Below, in pieces: positions 34,298-42,969 of a stretch of DNA of 64,000 bases. The translations under genes and the position numbers were made by a program. Location of the stretch: contig CAISTS010000029.1 of assembly GCA_903888485.1 (NCBI GenBank), positions 1 through 64,000 on the forward strand. Reading direction: 5' to 3'. Source of the stretch: an uncultured bacterium (GTDB lineage Bacteria > Pseudomonadota > Alphaproteobacteria > Rhodospirillales > Rhodospirillaceae). Each line of letters starts with the position of its first letter. The stretch's first letter is position 1. The notes under the pieces were generated by a model. It was not told the DNA's origin, ran no database searches, and worked only from the letters and a program-made list of their open reading frames with translations.

Positions 34298-35914
34298 TCA
34301 GGACTTCGCGAGGTAGTCCGACCACTGTTCCGGCGTATCAAGATCAGTCAGTACGCCAGTGTCCTCAAATTCAATCTCGTAAACAAGCGATTCATTGGCC
34401 CCGATCAGCGCCTTCGCGCCGACATCACCCGAAACCCCCTGCATCTCCTCGAAAAACCGCCGGGCCCACAGGACCGGGTTGCCGCGTTTCCCATGGTGGA
34501 CCGGCACACCGATGGCCCGCCCGGCCTCCGGTTCAAAGGCTGAGATCAGTTTATCGACGTGCGCGGCAGTCACCGCGGGCATGTCGCCGAGGCCAACCAC
34601 CGCCGCGGCCACATCGGGCGGCAACGCTTTGATGCCGGCCTTCAGCGAGGTCGACAGTCCATCGGCATAGCGGGGGTTGTGAACGAAGGTGACATCGAGG
34701 CCCGCGAGCGCCGCGCGCACGTCGGCTTCCATGTGACCCGTGACGACAATCACCCCACCCACCTTCGCGGCCTTAATGGTGCGAACGGTGCGCCGCACCA
34801 ACGGCTCGCCGTCGATCTTCATCAGGAGTTTGTTTGAATCACCCATGCGGCGCGATTGGCCCGCTGCAAGCACCACCGCGGCCATGCGCGGCGGCGTGAT
34901 AGTGACCGGGCGCACGGCGCTTTCGCGCGGCAAGGGCCGGCTCGGCGTATCGACCAGCAGGCCGCCGACGCCCATGCCCATGATGTCCTTGGCCGAGACG
35001 GTGACGCCCGCCGCCAGGCGCTGCATCACCCAATCGACGCCGTTGAGCTTGGGCGAGCGCGCGCATCCCGGCAGCACCAGCACCGCGACGTGACCGATAT
35101 GCGCGAGCACAAGCAAGTTGCCCGGATCCACCGGCATTCCAAAGTGATCGATGGTGCCGCCCGCCGCGACGATGCCAGACGGCACCACGTCGCCACGATC
35201 CACGGTGGCCGATGCGCCGGTGACCAACACGACCTCGGCACCCTGTTTGATGGCCGCGCGGACGTCGCGTTCGACATCAAGCGCATTGTGGCCGCCCTGA
35301 TACGTGTGCGAGACCGTTCCACCCAGCGCCGTGATGCGCTGGCGCGTGACCTCTTCGGTCGAGGCGATGACGGAAGGCTTCAGGCCGGGCGCGGTCGTGC
35401 TGATGAGCGCGAAACGCTTGGACACATAGGGCGCCAGCGCCAGCGCGCCCTTTCCGAGCACACTTTCGAGCGCGGTCATGACATCGGCATTGACGGCGAA
35501 GGGGATCACCTTGACCGTCGCGACGATCTGCCCGGCTTTGGCGGCCTGTTTGTCGGCGAGCGTCGCGATGGTCACGGTTTCACTGACGAGATTGGCCGCG
35601 GTCACCGCGCCGGCATCGACCAGCATCACGCCGTCGGCATCGGCAATGAGGTTGCAGCGCCCGGTGCGCGCCGCCGACGGAGTCACATGCGCGCCCGCCA
35701 GACGGTGGGCGATGTGGCCGGCGGCCTCATCTTCGCCGACGTCACCAACTTCGAGCCGCGCGCCGAGGATGTCTTTCACGCCAGCCGCCTGTAACGCGGC
35801 GACGTCCGCGGCGGTCACGACGTGGCCCTTCTTCAGGACCAGGCCGCCGGCCCTGAGCGTATGCGCGAGAATCATGCCCTCGGCGTCCGCGATGCTGAAA
35901 GGTCCGAACTTCAT
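34298..35914 (-). CDS. Fused molybdopterin-binding (MoeA-like) and MobA-like nucleotidyltransferase protein
   Basis: A 538-residue two-domain protein. Residues 1-340 resemble the MoeA/MogA molybdopterin-binding fold (VVLVTGASATVDRGDVVPSGI, DWVMQRLAAG). Residues 345-538 are a MobA/MocA-type nucleotidyltransferase with MAAVVLAAGQSRRMG-SNKLL, GLGDMPAV and RGNPVLW. The second half suggests MocA-like cytidylylation of molybdopterin to form MCD, used by xanthine-dehydrogenase-family enzymes. Start overlaps the XdhC gene by 4 bp. Last gene of the molybdoenzyme maturation operon. Confidence 0.9.
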   Translation of the reverse strand: MKFGPFSIADAEGMILAHTLRAGGLVLKKGHVVTAADVAALQAAGVKDILGARLEVGDVGEDEAAGHIAHRLAGAHVTPSAARTGRCNLIADADGVMLVDAGAVTAANLVSETVTIATLADKQAAKAGQIVATVKVIPFAVNADVMTALESVLGKGALALAPYVSKRFALISTTAPGLKPSVIASTEEVTRQRITALGGTVSHTYQGGHNALDVERDVRAAIKQGAEVVLVTGASATVDRGDVVPSGIVAAGGTIDHFGMPVDPGNLLVLAHIGHVAVLVLPGCARSPKLNGVDWVMQRLAAGVTVSAKDIMGMGVGGLLVDTPSRPLPRESAVRPVTITPPRMAAVVLAAGQSRRMGDSNKLLMKIDGEPLVRRTVRTIKAAKVGGVIVVTGHMEADVRAALAGLDVTFVHNPRYADGLSTSLKAGIKALPPDVAAAVVGLGDMPAVTAAHVDKLISAFEPEAGRAIGVPVHHGKRGNPVLWARRFFEEMQGVSGDVGAKALIGANESLVYEIEFEDTGVLTDLDTPEQWSDYLAKS

Positions 35915-36600
35915 GGCGCCTCGGCGCGCAGCTTCTCGATTACCTGCGCCATGATCGAGACGGCGATCTCGGCGGGAGTGAGCGCGTTTATGTCCAGGCC
36001 CACCGGCCCGTGGATGCGCGCCATGTCGGCATCGGTAAAGCCCATCTCGGTCAGGCGCGCGAGGCGCTTGGCATGGGTTTTCTTGCTGCCGAGCGCGCCG
36101 ATGTAGAAGGCTTTCGAGCGCAATGCCGCCGCGAGCGCCGGGTCATCGAGTTTGGGATCGTGCGTCAGTGTTACAACGGCGGTGCTTGAATCGGGCGCGA
36201 CTTCCTTCATGCCGTCGTCCGGCCAATCGACGATGGCTTTGGCATCGCCCAGACTACCCGAACGAACAAAAGCCTCGCGCGGGTCGATGACGATGACATC
36301 GAAGCCCGCCAGCTTGGCCATGGGCGCCAGCGCCTGGGCGATGTGCACCGCGCCGACGATCACCATACGCGCCGGTGGGCTGTAGACCCGCACGAACCAG
36401 CCGTTGTCCATCACGCCAGATTGGTCGGCGGCGGTGCGGCTGCGGATTTCGGCGAGTTGGGTTGCATCGATGTTCAGTTCGCCGAAGGTATCGTGCGCAC
36501 GCACCACCGACTGCGCGCCGGTTCCTGTATCGGTCACCGTGGCAAAGGCGTGCTTACGAGAACGGGCCTCTTCGATTTGACGCAGCACATCCTGCTTCAT
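35911..36600 (-). CDS. XdhC family protein, C-terminal Rossmann half
   Basis: A 229-residue protein of the XdhC/CoxI family. Proteins of this family bind molybdenum cofactor and help its sulfuration and insertion into xanthine-dehydrogenase-type enzymes. The Rossmann motif region (VIVGAVHIAQALAPMAKLAGFDVIVID) and the YIGALGSKKTHAKRLARL segment are typical of the C-terminal domain. The separate 36597 gene supplies the N-terminal half, so the usual single protein is split in two. Overlaps both neighbours by 4 bp. Confidence 0.9.
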   Translation of the reverse strand: MKQDVLRQIEEARSRKHAFATVTDTGTGAQSVVRAHDTFGELNIDATQLAEIRSRTAADQSGVMDNGWFVRVYSPPARMVIVGAVHIAQALAPMAKLAGFDVIVIDPREAFVRSGSLGDAKAIVDWPDDGMKEVAPDSSTAVVTLTHDPKLDDPALAAALRSKAFYIGALGSKKTHAKRLARLTEMGFTDADMARIHGPVGLDINALTPAEIAVSIMAQVIEKLRAEAP

Positions 36601-36911
36601 GGCGTCACGGGTTCCACGAAGACCTGCACGCGGCCGCCGCAGGCGAGTCCTACTTCCCAGGCGGCTTCGTTGCTGACGCCGTACTCGAGCAGCCTGGGTT
36701 TGCCCGAGGCGATCGCTTCGCGCGCAGCGTCCACCACCGCGCCTTCGATGCAGCCGCCCGACACCGAGCCGGCGAAATCGCCACTCTCAAGCACCGCCAT
36801 GTGGCTGCCAACCGGGCGCGGACTCGAGCCCCACGTCTGCACAACGGTCGCGAGCGCGGCCTTCTTGCCGCTGGCGACCCACGCATTGAGCTGTGCGAGC
36901 GGATCCATCAC
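36597..36911 (-). CDS. XdhC/CoxI N-terminal domain protein
   Basis: A 104-residue stand-alone N-terminal XdhC domain. Landmarks are ALATVVQTWGSSPRPVGSHMAV and GSVSGGCIEGAVV with the conserved Cys. Works presumably with the following gene, which carries the Rossmann domain. Overlaps VWA gene and its partner by 4 bp. Confidence 0.9.
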   Translation of the reverse strand: MMDPLAQLNAWVASGKKAALATVVQTWGSSPRPVGSHMAVLESGDFAGSVSGGCIEGAVVDAAREAIASGKPRLLEYGVSNEAAWEVGLACGGRVQVFVEPVTP

Positions 36912-38059
36912 GCCGCCTTTCGCAAGACGGGCGCGGACAACGCCGCGATCAGATCGACCAGGCTGTCGAGGTTATGCACGGGCCGGAAGTCGTCCACATG
37001 CGGCAGCATGGCGCGGATGCCCGCCGACTTCGGCTCAAAGGCGGCGTAACGCAGTAACGGGTTCAGCCAGATCAGCCGCCGGCAGGAGCGGTGCAGGCGC
37101 TCCATCTCCTGGCTCAGCCCCGCGCCACCGTCGCGGTCGAGGCCATCGGAAATCAGCAGCGCCACAGCACCTTGCCCCAGCACACGGCGCGACCACAGGC
37201 GATTGAACGTGCCCAGCACCTCGCCGATCCGCGTGCCGCCGGACCAGTCTTTGACGGCGCGGGTAACGCGGGTGACGGCTTCGTCGGGGTCGCGCTGGCG
37301 CATCTCGCGCGTCACGTTGGTGAGGCGGGTGCCGAACAGGAACACGTGCACGCGGTCGCGGTCATTGGTGACGGCGTGCAGGAAGTGCAGCAGCATGCGC
37401 GCATAAGGCTCCATGGAGCCCGAGATATCGCAAAGGACCACCAGCGGCGGATAACGGGTCACGCGGCGCTTGCGCTTGAGCTCGATCACACCTCCGGCGC
37501 GCACCATGGCGCGGAAGGTGGCGCGCATGTCGATGCGCGGGCCAGGCCCCGGACGAAAACGCCGTGTCGAAACATCTGTTATCGGCAAGCGGAGCGTGCG
37601 CACCAGCCGGCGCGCCTCGGCGAGCTCCGCGGCGCTCATGGTCTCGAAATCCTTGCTGCGCAGCGTCTCCGCCGCCGACCAGCTCGCGACGGCCTCGGGG
37701 ATCTCATCGGGGATGACCTGAGGCGCGGCGCGGCGCGTGCCGAAAGCGTCTTCAATCCGCCGCGGCGCTGGCTTCGCGGCCTCGCGCAACTCGGGCTTGG
37801 CCGCCTCTTCCAGCGACAGTGTCTGCGCCACCCCGGCGTTGGTGCGCCAGAAGCGGTCGAAGGCCATGCGGAACAGCTGGCTCTGGGCGTGACGCTCTAC
37901 AAAGACGGTGTGTAAGGCATGGAACACATCAGCGCGCCGGCCGATATCGATGGCTTGGAGGGCTTCCAGCGCGAGGGCGACCTTGCCTGGCCCCAAGGGC
38001 ATCCCGGCGCGGCGCAAGAGCCGCGCAAACTGCATGACGTTGACAGCCAGCGCCGTCAT
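36908..38059 (-). CDS. VWA domain protein, CoxE-like
   Basis: A 383-residue protein with a C-terminal von Willebrand A domain. The MIDAS motif is CDISGSMEPY (about residue 210), with the Thr-bearing GGTRIGEVL loop near 270 and LLISDGLDR near 305. CoxE-type VWA proteins act with the MoxR/CoxD ATPase to assemble the metal centre of CO dehydrogenase. Overlaps the ATPase gene and the XdhC gene by 4 bp each. Confidence 0.9.
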   Translation of the reverse strand: MTALAVNVMQFARLLRRAGMPLGPGKVALALEALQAIDIGRRADVFHALHTVFVERHAQSQLFRMAFDRFWRTNAGVAQTLSLEEAAKPELREAAKPAPRRIEDAFGTRRAAPQVIPDEIPEAVASWSAAETLRSKDFETMSAAELAEARRLVRTLRLPITDVSTRRFRPGPGPRIDMRATFRAMVRAGGVIELKRKRRVTRYPPLVVLCDISGSMEPYARMLLHFLHAVTNDRDRVHVFLFGTRLTNVTREMRQRDPDEAVTRVTRAVKDWSGGTRIGEVLGTFNRLWSRRVLGQGAVALLISDGLDRDGGAGLSQEMERLHRSCRRLIWLNPLLRYAAFEPKSAGIRAMLPHVDDFRPVHNLDSLVDLIAALSAPVLRKAA

Positions 38060-38955
38060 TGCGCCGCCTGCGCCTGTTCGACGCCGCGTGCCGCCACGTC
38101 GCCGCGCACGCGGGCGATGTCGTCCTGATACTTCAGCACCACGCCGAGAGTGGCCTCCACCGTCTCGCGGTCGAGCTCGCGTGCATCGAGGGCCAGCAAG
38201 GCGTGCGCCCAGTCCAGCGTCTCGGCTAGCCCCGGCGGCTTGAACAGCTCCAGGCCTCGCAGCATCTGCACGAAGGAAACGACCTGGGCGTTCAACTTGT
38301 CGCCGGCCTCCGGCACACGCGCCTTCAGGATCGCACGCTCGCGCTCGGCGCTCGGGTAGTCGATCCAGTGATAAAGGCAGCGGCGCTTCAGCGCATCGTG
38401 CACTTCGCGCGTGCGATTCGACGTGATGATGACAATGGGCGGATCAATAGCCTTGAGCGTGCCCAACTCGGGAATTGTGACCTGATAGTCCGACAATACT
38501 TCCAGCAAGAATGCTTCGAACGGTTCGTCGGTGCGGTCGAGTTCGTCGATCAGTAGCACCGGCGGGCCCGACTTGTGCGCCTCCAAAGCGCGCAAGAGCG
38601 GACGCTTGATCAGGTAGTCGATGTTGTAAATGTCCTTGCCGAGCGCTGCGTCTTGCCCGCGTCCCGCCGCCTCGGCGAGGCGGATGGCCATCATCTGGCG
38701 CGGATAGTTCCACTCATACACCGCCGAGGCGATGTCGAGACCTTCGTAGCACTGCAGCCGCACGAGATCGCGCGCGAGCATGGTCGCCAGCACCTTTGCG
38801 ACTTCGGTTTTGCCGCCGCCGGCTTCGCCTTCGAGGAACAGCGGACGTTTGAGCTTGAGCGCAAGGAACAGCGACGTCGCCAGCGCTCGGTCTGGCACGT
38901 AGCCGCCGCGCCGCAAGAGCTCGGCCGTGTCGTCGATTGTATTCGGAAGGAGCAT
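38056..38955 (-). CDS. MoxR family AAA+ ATPase, CoxD-like
   Basis: A 299-residue AAA+ ATPase. Walker A is GEAGGGKTEVAK (about residue 43), Walker B LLIDELDRTDEPFEAFLLEVL, and sensor IITSNRTREVHDALKRRC. MoxR/CoxD proteins act as chaperone motors with VWA partners; here the CoxE-like partner is the next gene. The first gene of a five-gene coupled operon. The start could be the GTG at 38970; the ATG at 38955 is taken because MLLPNTID begins the conserved region. Confidence 0.92.
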   Translation of the reverse strand: MLLPNTIDDTAELLRRGGYVPDRALATSLFLALKLKRPLFLEGEAGGGKTEVAKVLATMLARDLVRLQCYEGLDIASAVYEWNYPRQMMAIRLAEAAGRGQDAALGKDIYNIDYLIKRPLLRALEAHKSGPPVLLIDELDRTDEPFEAFLLEVLSDYQVTIPELGTLKAIDPPIVIITSNRTREVHDALKRRCLYHWIDYPSAERERAILKARVPEAGDKLNAQVVSFVQMLRGLELFKPPGLAETLDWAHALLALDARELDRETVEATLGVVLKYQDDIARVRGDVAARGVEQAQAAQ

Positions 38956-39451
38956 CACGACCGTTTGCACCGCGAGAGTGAGGACGATGAGAGCCGCATT
39001 CTATACACAGGCGCCTGCTGCAAAACCAATTGGCGCAGGCGAGTGAACCTCGCGTGCGGCGCGATGAAACCGCTTCCAAAGACCCCAATGTATGGGGGGT
39101 GTCATCGTTCCTACACACAAAATAACGTGACAAGGCGGCGATTCTTTGAGATGCTTCCACAAGTTATTGAGGGGGACGCCACCATATCCCATGCAGCCGG
39201 CGCGATATCACGGCATTCCAGGCGAGGCCCCAGGCCTCGCACCGGCATCGGATACGACCGCATGTGGCAGCCGCGGCTTCGCCGACTCTCCGCTCCCAGC
39301 ATTTCTGAACACGCCACCTTCGTCGGGTGGCGTTCTGTTTTCTCAAACGCCCCATATCAACGAAGGAGGTTCTGACGATCCGGTTTACCCGTCCGGCATC
39401 CGTCGGCACGGGCAGTTGCGCGAGAACAAATTTCAGGAGCATTACAAGCAG
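38956..39451. other. Divergent intergenic region moxR / phoH with two stable hairpins
   Basis: About 500 bp. An open frame continues upstream of phoH to 39146, but its sequence is not phoH-like. It contains a perfect 8-bp hairpin at 39222-39240 (GCGAGGCC-CCA-GGCCTCGC) and a terminator-like hairpin at 39311-39333. I read the stretch as a long leader or a small RNA gene upstream of phoH rather than coding. Confidence 0.5.
39311..39344 (+). terminator. Terminator-like hairpin in the phoH leader
   Basis: ACGCCACC (39311-39318) pairs perfectly with GGTGGCGT (39326-39333), followed by TCTGTTTTCTC. It lies about 110 bp before the phoH ATG and reads in the same direction, so it could end a small RNA or act as an attenuator of phoH. 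Confidence 0.55.
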
Positions 39452-40204
39452 ATGGGCAAACGTTCAGCTCGTTTTAAAAAAGCTTCCAGAGAGAACTCCG
39501 AAGAATTTCAGCTCCACGCCATCCCTGGCGGTTGGGACCCAATCGGCGGTCCAGGCGGCGGTGAAGATCGACGCGACCAAAGCTTCATTCGTCATGTAAA
39601 GCCCCGCAGCGAAGGCCAAGAGCTTCTGATGGAAGCCATCGACAGCCAGCCGCTCACTTTGGCCTTGGGCCCTGCCGGAACCGGAAAGACCTATCTCGCC
39701 ATCGCCGCCGCGGTGAAAGCCCTCGACGAAGGCCGTATCGACCGCATCATCCTGTCTCGCCCGGCCATCGAAGCCGGTGAACAACTCGGCTATTTGCCGG
39801 GCAATATGGAAGAAAAGATGTCGCCGTACTTGCGGCCGCTGTATGACGCCCTCGCCGACCGCCTCGGCGGCAAGCGTCTGCGCCAGTACATGTCCGACGG
39901 CACCATCGAGATCGCGCCCATCGCCTACATGCGCGGGCGCACGCTCAACAACGCCTTCGTGGTGATCGACGAAGCCCAGAATTGCACCTACGTGCAGATC
40001 AAGATGCTGCTGACGCGTCTGGGCTGGCACTCGACTATGGTCATCACGGGCGACCCGGACCAAACAGATCTCTTGCCAGGCATGTCGGGTTTAGCCGACA
40101 TTGCGGGCAAGCTTGAAAGCTTGAACGATATTGCGGTTGTGCGACTGTCCAAGCAGGATGTCGTGCGTCATCCACTGGTGGCGTGCATGCTCGCCGCGCT
40201 TTAG
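39452..40204 (+). CDS. phoH: PhoH family ATPase
   Basis: A 250-residue PhoH/PhoL-type NTPase, in many bacteria linked to ribosome and RNA metabolism. Walker A is GPAGTGKTYLAIAAAVKA (about residue 70), Walker B FVVIDEAQNCT, and the TGDPDQTDL sensor. There is no KH domain. The N-terminus MGKRSARFKK...IPGGWDPIGGPGGG is family-like, which supports the ATG at 39452 over the longer frame from 39146. A strong terminator follows at 40268. Confidence 0.92.
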   Translation: MGKRSARFKKASRENSEEFQLHAIPGGWDPIGGPGGGEDRRDQSFIRHVKPRSEGQELLMEAIDSQPLTLALGPAGTGKTYLAIAAAVKALDEGRIDRIILSRPAIEAGEQLGYLPGNMEEKMSPYLRPLYDALADRLGGKRLRQYMSDGTIEIAPIAYMRGRTLNNAFVVIDEAQNCTYVQIKMLLTRLGWHSTMVITGDPDQTDLLPGMSGLADIAGKLESLNDIAVVRLSKQDVVRHPLVACMLAAL

Positions 40205-40210
40205 AGACAC

Positions 40211-40242
40211 AATCGGCCTCACCCGCGAGGATGAGGCCGATT
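40211..40242 (+). terminator. Hairpin after phoH without T-run
   Basis: AATCGGCCTCA and TGAGGCCGATT form a perfect 11-bp stem 6 nt after the phoH stop. No T-run follows; the canonical terminator comes 26 nt later, so this may protect the 3' end. Confidence 0.5.
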
Positions 40243-40267
40243 ATACGGGGTGCGTCCCTGAAACTTG

Positions 40268-40298
40268 GGGCGGTACGAAAGTGCCGCCCTCTTTTTTT
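40268..40298 (+). terminator. Rho-independent terminator of phoH
   Basis: GGGCGGTAC-GAAA-GTGCCGCCC: a 9-bp stem (one G-U) closed by a GAAA tetraloop, followed by TCTTTTTTT. A textbook intrinsic terminator. Confidence 0.93.
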
Positions 40299-40396
40299 GT
40301 CCCGAGAAGTTCACCACAAAAGCCCCGCCGGACCAAGCCAGCGTCGGTGAATTTTCCAAGGCATATTTTCTAGATATGGTGGTGTCCAGCCCCCTA

Positions 40397-40921
40397 TCAA
40401 CCAGGGCTAGCCCGAGACTTTTCGGCGCTTTCCGTGGCCGGTTTTTCCGCGTCTGGCGCAGGTCCGTCGCCACCCACTTCCTGTTTGAGGGGCGTGAGGA
40501 GTTTGAGCGTGATGAACGTGGTCGCCAACAGCACCACGGCGACGTCGTAAGCGCCGAGACCGGCCGCGCTACCGACCGCGCCCGTCGCCCAGAGGCTCGC
40601 CGCCGTCGCGGTACCGCGCACCGAAGCATTGCGGCGCAGGATCGCACTGCCGCCGATGAAACCCATACCGGTGATGATGCCTTCCATGATCCGCGCCATG
40701 GCTTCGGGTGAGTCTTTCGTTAAAACTTCGGCGGCCTGGATGAAGCCGCAGGCGGCGATGGCCACCAGCGGGAAGGTCCTGATGCCGGCGCTGCGTTCTT
40801 CCTTCTCGCGGTCCCAGCCGATCGGAAGTGCAAGCGCATAGGCGATGGCGAGCGCCACGAGATGAGGAACAAAATTAAGAGGCTCTGCGGCCCCAGGAAT
40901 GACTTCGAACACCCGTTGCAC
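40397..40921 (-). CDS. MgtC/SapB family membrane protein
   Basis: A 174-residue inner-membrane protein with about four to five helices. Family marks are LALPIGWDREKEERSAGIRTFPLVAIAA and GMGFIGGSAILRR...VRGTATAASLWATGAVGSAAGLG. MgtC proteins modulate ATP synthase or adapt cells to low magnesium and macrophages in some bacteria; no Mg transporter is adjacent here. The C-terminal MgtC ACT-like domain is absent, replaced by a short acidic tail. Confidence 0.9.
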   Translation of the reverse strand: MQRVFEVIPGAAEPLNFVPHLVALAIAYALALPIGWDREKEERSAGIRTFPLVAIAACGFIQAAEVLTKDSPEAMARIMEGIITGMGFIGGSAILRRNASVRGTATAASLWATGAVGSAAGLGAYDVAVVLLATTFITLKLLTPLKQEVGGDGPAPDAEKPATESAEKSRASPG

Positions 40922-40991
40922 GGATGTCTGTCGACCTGTCGGTGTTTAAGCGCGCCGGAGACAAATGGTTCCCGTAACCGAACGTAACGCC

Positions 40992-41450
40992 TCAGTTGGC
41001 CGGCTGGTGATCGGGCACGCCGGCGCCCACGTCCACCCATACCCGCCGCACAACGCTGCGCACTTCGCCGCCCGGATCGCCGAAGGCGATGGTCGTAAGT
41101 TCCTCGGCGAAGTTGACCACGCGGCGCGGCAGGCCTGGTTCGTTGGCGACTGGCACGGTGAGATGCTCCATCATCACTTCGCGCCCGGACGGCATGCTGT
41201 AATGCGCCACGTGATAGAGCCCGCAGGGGTGGGCGATCATGGTTATCAGATTGCGCCGCGCCGCCGTCGCCACCGGGTAGGCCATCACCGACAGGCTATC
41301 CTTGCCCGTGAGCTCCTGACCCCACATCTCGGCGCGCGAGGTGCCCATGAAGCGGATCACGAACTTTCCGTCCGGCGCTTCCTCGATCACGAGGATCCGC
41401 GGCAGGAACGCGGACGGGAGCTCGTTGAAGACGGTACGGTAATGCGGCAT
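40992..41450 (-). CDS. PAS-domain protein (PAS_5 type), short N-terminus
   Basis: A 152-residue protein that matches the single-domain PAS_5 family common in alphaproteobacteria, where members are often paired with motility or signalling genes but remain uncharacterised. The core LPRILVIEEAPDGKFVIRFMGT...GQELTGKDSL is present. Most members have about 30 more N-terminal residues; here only a TTG upstream at 41468 is available, so the domain may be trimmed. Lies 70 bp upstream of mgtC on the same strand. Confidence 0.65.
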   Translation of the reverse strand: MPHYRTVFNELPSAFLPRILVIEEAPDGKFVIRFMGTSRAEMWGQELTGKDSLSVMAYPVATAARRNLITMIAHPCGLYHVAHYSMPSGREVMMEHLTVPVANEPGLPRRVVNFAEELTTIAFGDPGGEVRSVVRRVWVDVGAGVPDHQPAN

Positions 41451-41646
41451 GGGCGCACCGCCGCGCAAAGCCCGTCACGCCTCCGAAAATGCCGATGCTG
41501 ACGCCGTTTTGAACATACTTACAGCCCCCCGTGACAGAATGGGGGCCGGCATAAGCTGCGGCAAACCGAAAACCCTCGCCTACATGTATGGGAACCGACT
41601 CGCGCATAAAGGCCGCGACGACATTCAACCGCAGCGGCGGTGCACG

Positions 41647-42201
41647 TCAGCCAAAAACCGCCGTGAGGATGCGCATGACGTGCGTCTCGGCCAGGGGATC
41701 GAGCTTAATACCCGAGGCCGTGAAGTAGACCGCGAGATTATTGCGCGCATCGTCGCGCTGTTCTTCGGGCGAGCGCGCCATGCCATCGTCGGTACTATCC
41801 GTGACCAAGGCGTATAACGCCAACGTCTGGAGCTGCTCGAGTTCCAGCTCGCTTTGCTTGATGCGTTCACGCAACGCCGTGGCGACGTCGCGCTGGGCCT
41901 CCAACAACGTCGAGTTTTCGATCACTTCCTTGAGGTTCTCCCGCGCCGTGCGCACGGGCTCGACCAACTTGCGCTGCCACTCGCGCGACAGCTTCAGCGC
42001 CGCGCCGAGATAGCGCGCGAGGTTCGACGTGCCCGTGCCGCGATAGGCCAGCCATGTACAGAACAGCATCATGTTGACGTCGGCCCCGTGACGGTTCTGC
42101 AGCGCTAGGCTTGCTTTCTCGACACCGGGCGCAGCGTAGGCCCAGACGACGAAGTCCCAAAGCGGGTTGCCCTTGGCGAGGGAGGGCGGAGCGGCGTTCA
42201 C
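41647..42201 (-). CDS. TIGR02444 family protein
   Basis: A 184-residue helical protein matching TIGR02444: NPLWDFVVWAYAAPGVEKASLALQNRHGADVNMMLFCTWLA near the N-terminus, followed by a long amphipathic helical region. Function unknown. It begins with GTG at 42201, sharing 4 bp (GTGA) with the ubiX stop. This start is preferred because the longer frame runs antisense-like sequence of ubiX. Confidence 0.85.
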   Translation of the reverse strand: MNAAPPSLAKGNPLWDFVVWAYAAPGVEKASLALQNRHGADVNMMLFCTWLAYRGTGTSNLARYLGAALKLSREWQRKLVEPVRTARENLKEVIENSTLLEAQRDVATALRERIKQSELELEQLQTLALYALVTDSTDDGMARSPEEQRDDARNNLAVYFTASGIKLDPLAETHVMRILTAVFG

Positions 42202-42818
42202 GGGCTCTCCTGCCTCCAGCGTTTGACCAGGCCCACGTCGATGTCGAACAGATCGAGCGCGCGCCCGACGGTGTGATCGACGATATCGTCGATACTTTTG
42301 GGCTGGCTGTAGAACGCCGGTAGCGGCGGCGCGATGATGGCGCCGATCTCGGACGCTGCCGTGAGCGTGCGCAGATGGCCGGTGTGCAGCGGGCTCTCGC
42401 GCACCATGAGCACAAGCCGGCGGCGCTCCTTCAGAACCACATCGGCGGCGCGGCTCATGAGCGAGGAGGTCACGCCCGTGGCGATCTCCGAGACGGTGCG
42501 GATCGAACATGGCGCGATGATCATACCGCGGGTCTTGAAGGACCCCGAGGATACGGCCGCGGCGATATCGGTGTTGGCGTAGACCACATGCGCCAGCGCT
42601 TTCACGTCCTTGACCTTCAGCTTGGTCTCGTAGGCCAGGGTGATCTCGGCCGATTTGGACATGATGAGATGGGTCTCGATGCCCGCCTCGCGCAGCACTT
42701 CAAGCATGCGCACGCCATAGATGATGCCCGACGCGCCGCTGATGCCCACGATCAAGCGGTTGTTGCCGCCTTGAGGCGGGGTGGTGCGCGAGGACTTGCG
42801 GGAGGCGCTTTTGGCCAT
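42198..42818 (-). CDS. ubiX: Flavin prenyltransferase UbiX
   Basis: Makes prenylated FMN, cofactor for the UbiD decarboxylase of ubiquinone synthesis. It has 206 residues. Motifs: LIVGISGASGIIYGVRMLEVL, the GSFKTRGMIIAPCSIRTVSEIA segment, RRLVLMVRESPLHTGHLR and PPLPAFYSQPKSIDDIVDHTVGR. The first about 18 residues are a basic extension. ubiD is not in the window. Coupled to the TIGR02444 gene. Confidence 0.95.
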   Translation of the reverse strand: MAKSASRKSSRTTPPQGGNNRLIVGISGASGIIYGVRMLEVLREAGIETHLIMSKSAEITLAYETKLKVKDVKALAHVVYANTDIAAAVSSGSFKTRGMIIAPCSIRTVSEIATGVTSSLMSRAADVVLKERRRLVLMVRESPLHTGHLRTLTAASEIGAIIAPPLPAFYSQPKSIDDIVDHTVGRALDLFDIDVGLVKRWRQESP

Positions 42819-42969
42819 GGGGCTCTGACCTGAGAATGATTGTCTTATTTATATAGCCAGTTTTGCACGCCGTCAGGGCCCGTGCGCGTGAAATTCCGGT
42901 TTTCGCTGGACGCGCGACCAGCTAGCTTTGCGCCGTCAAAACCGCTCTTCACAAAGTCTTGGGGGACCT

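Noticed and set aside
39146-39451. N-terminal extension of PhoH by 102 residues
   Set aside because: The segment contains a terminator-like hairpin and no PhoH-like sequence; family members start near MGKRS.
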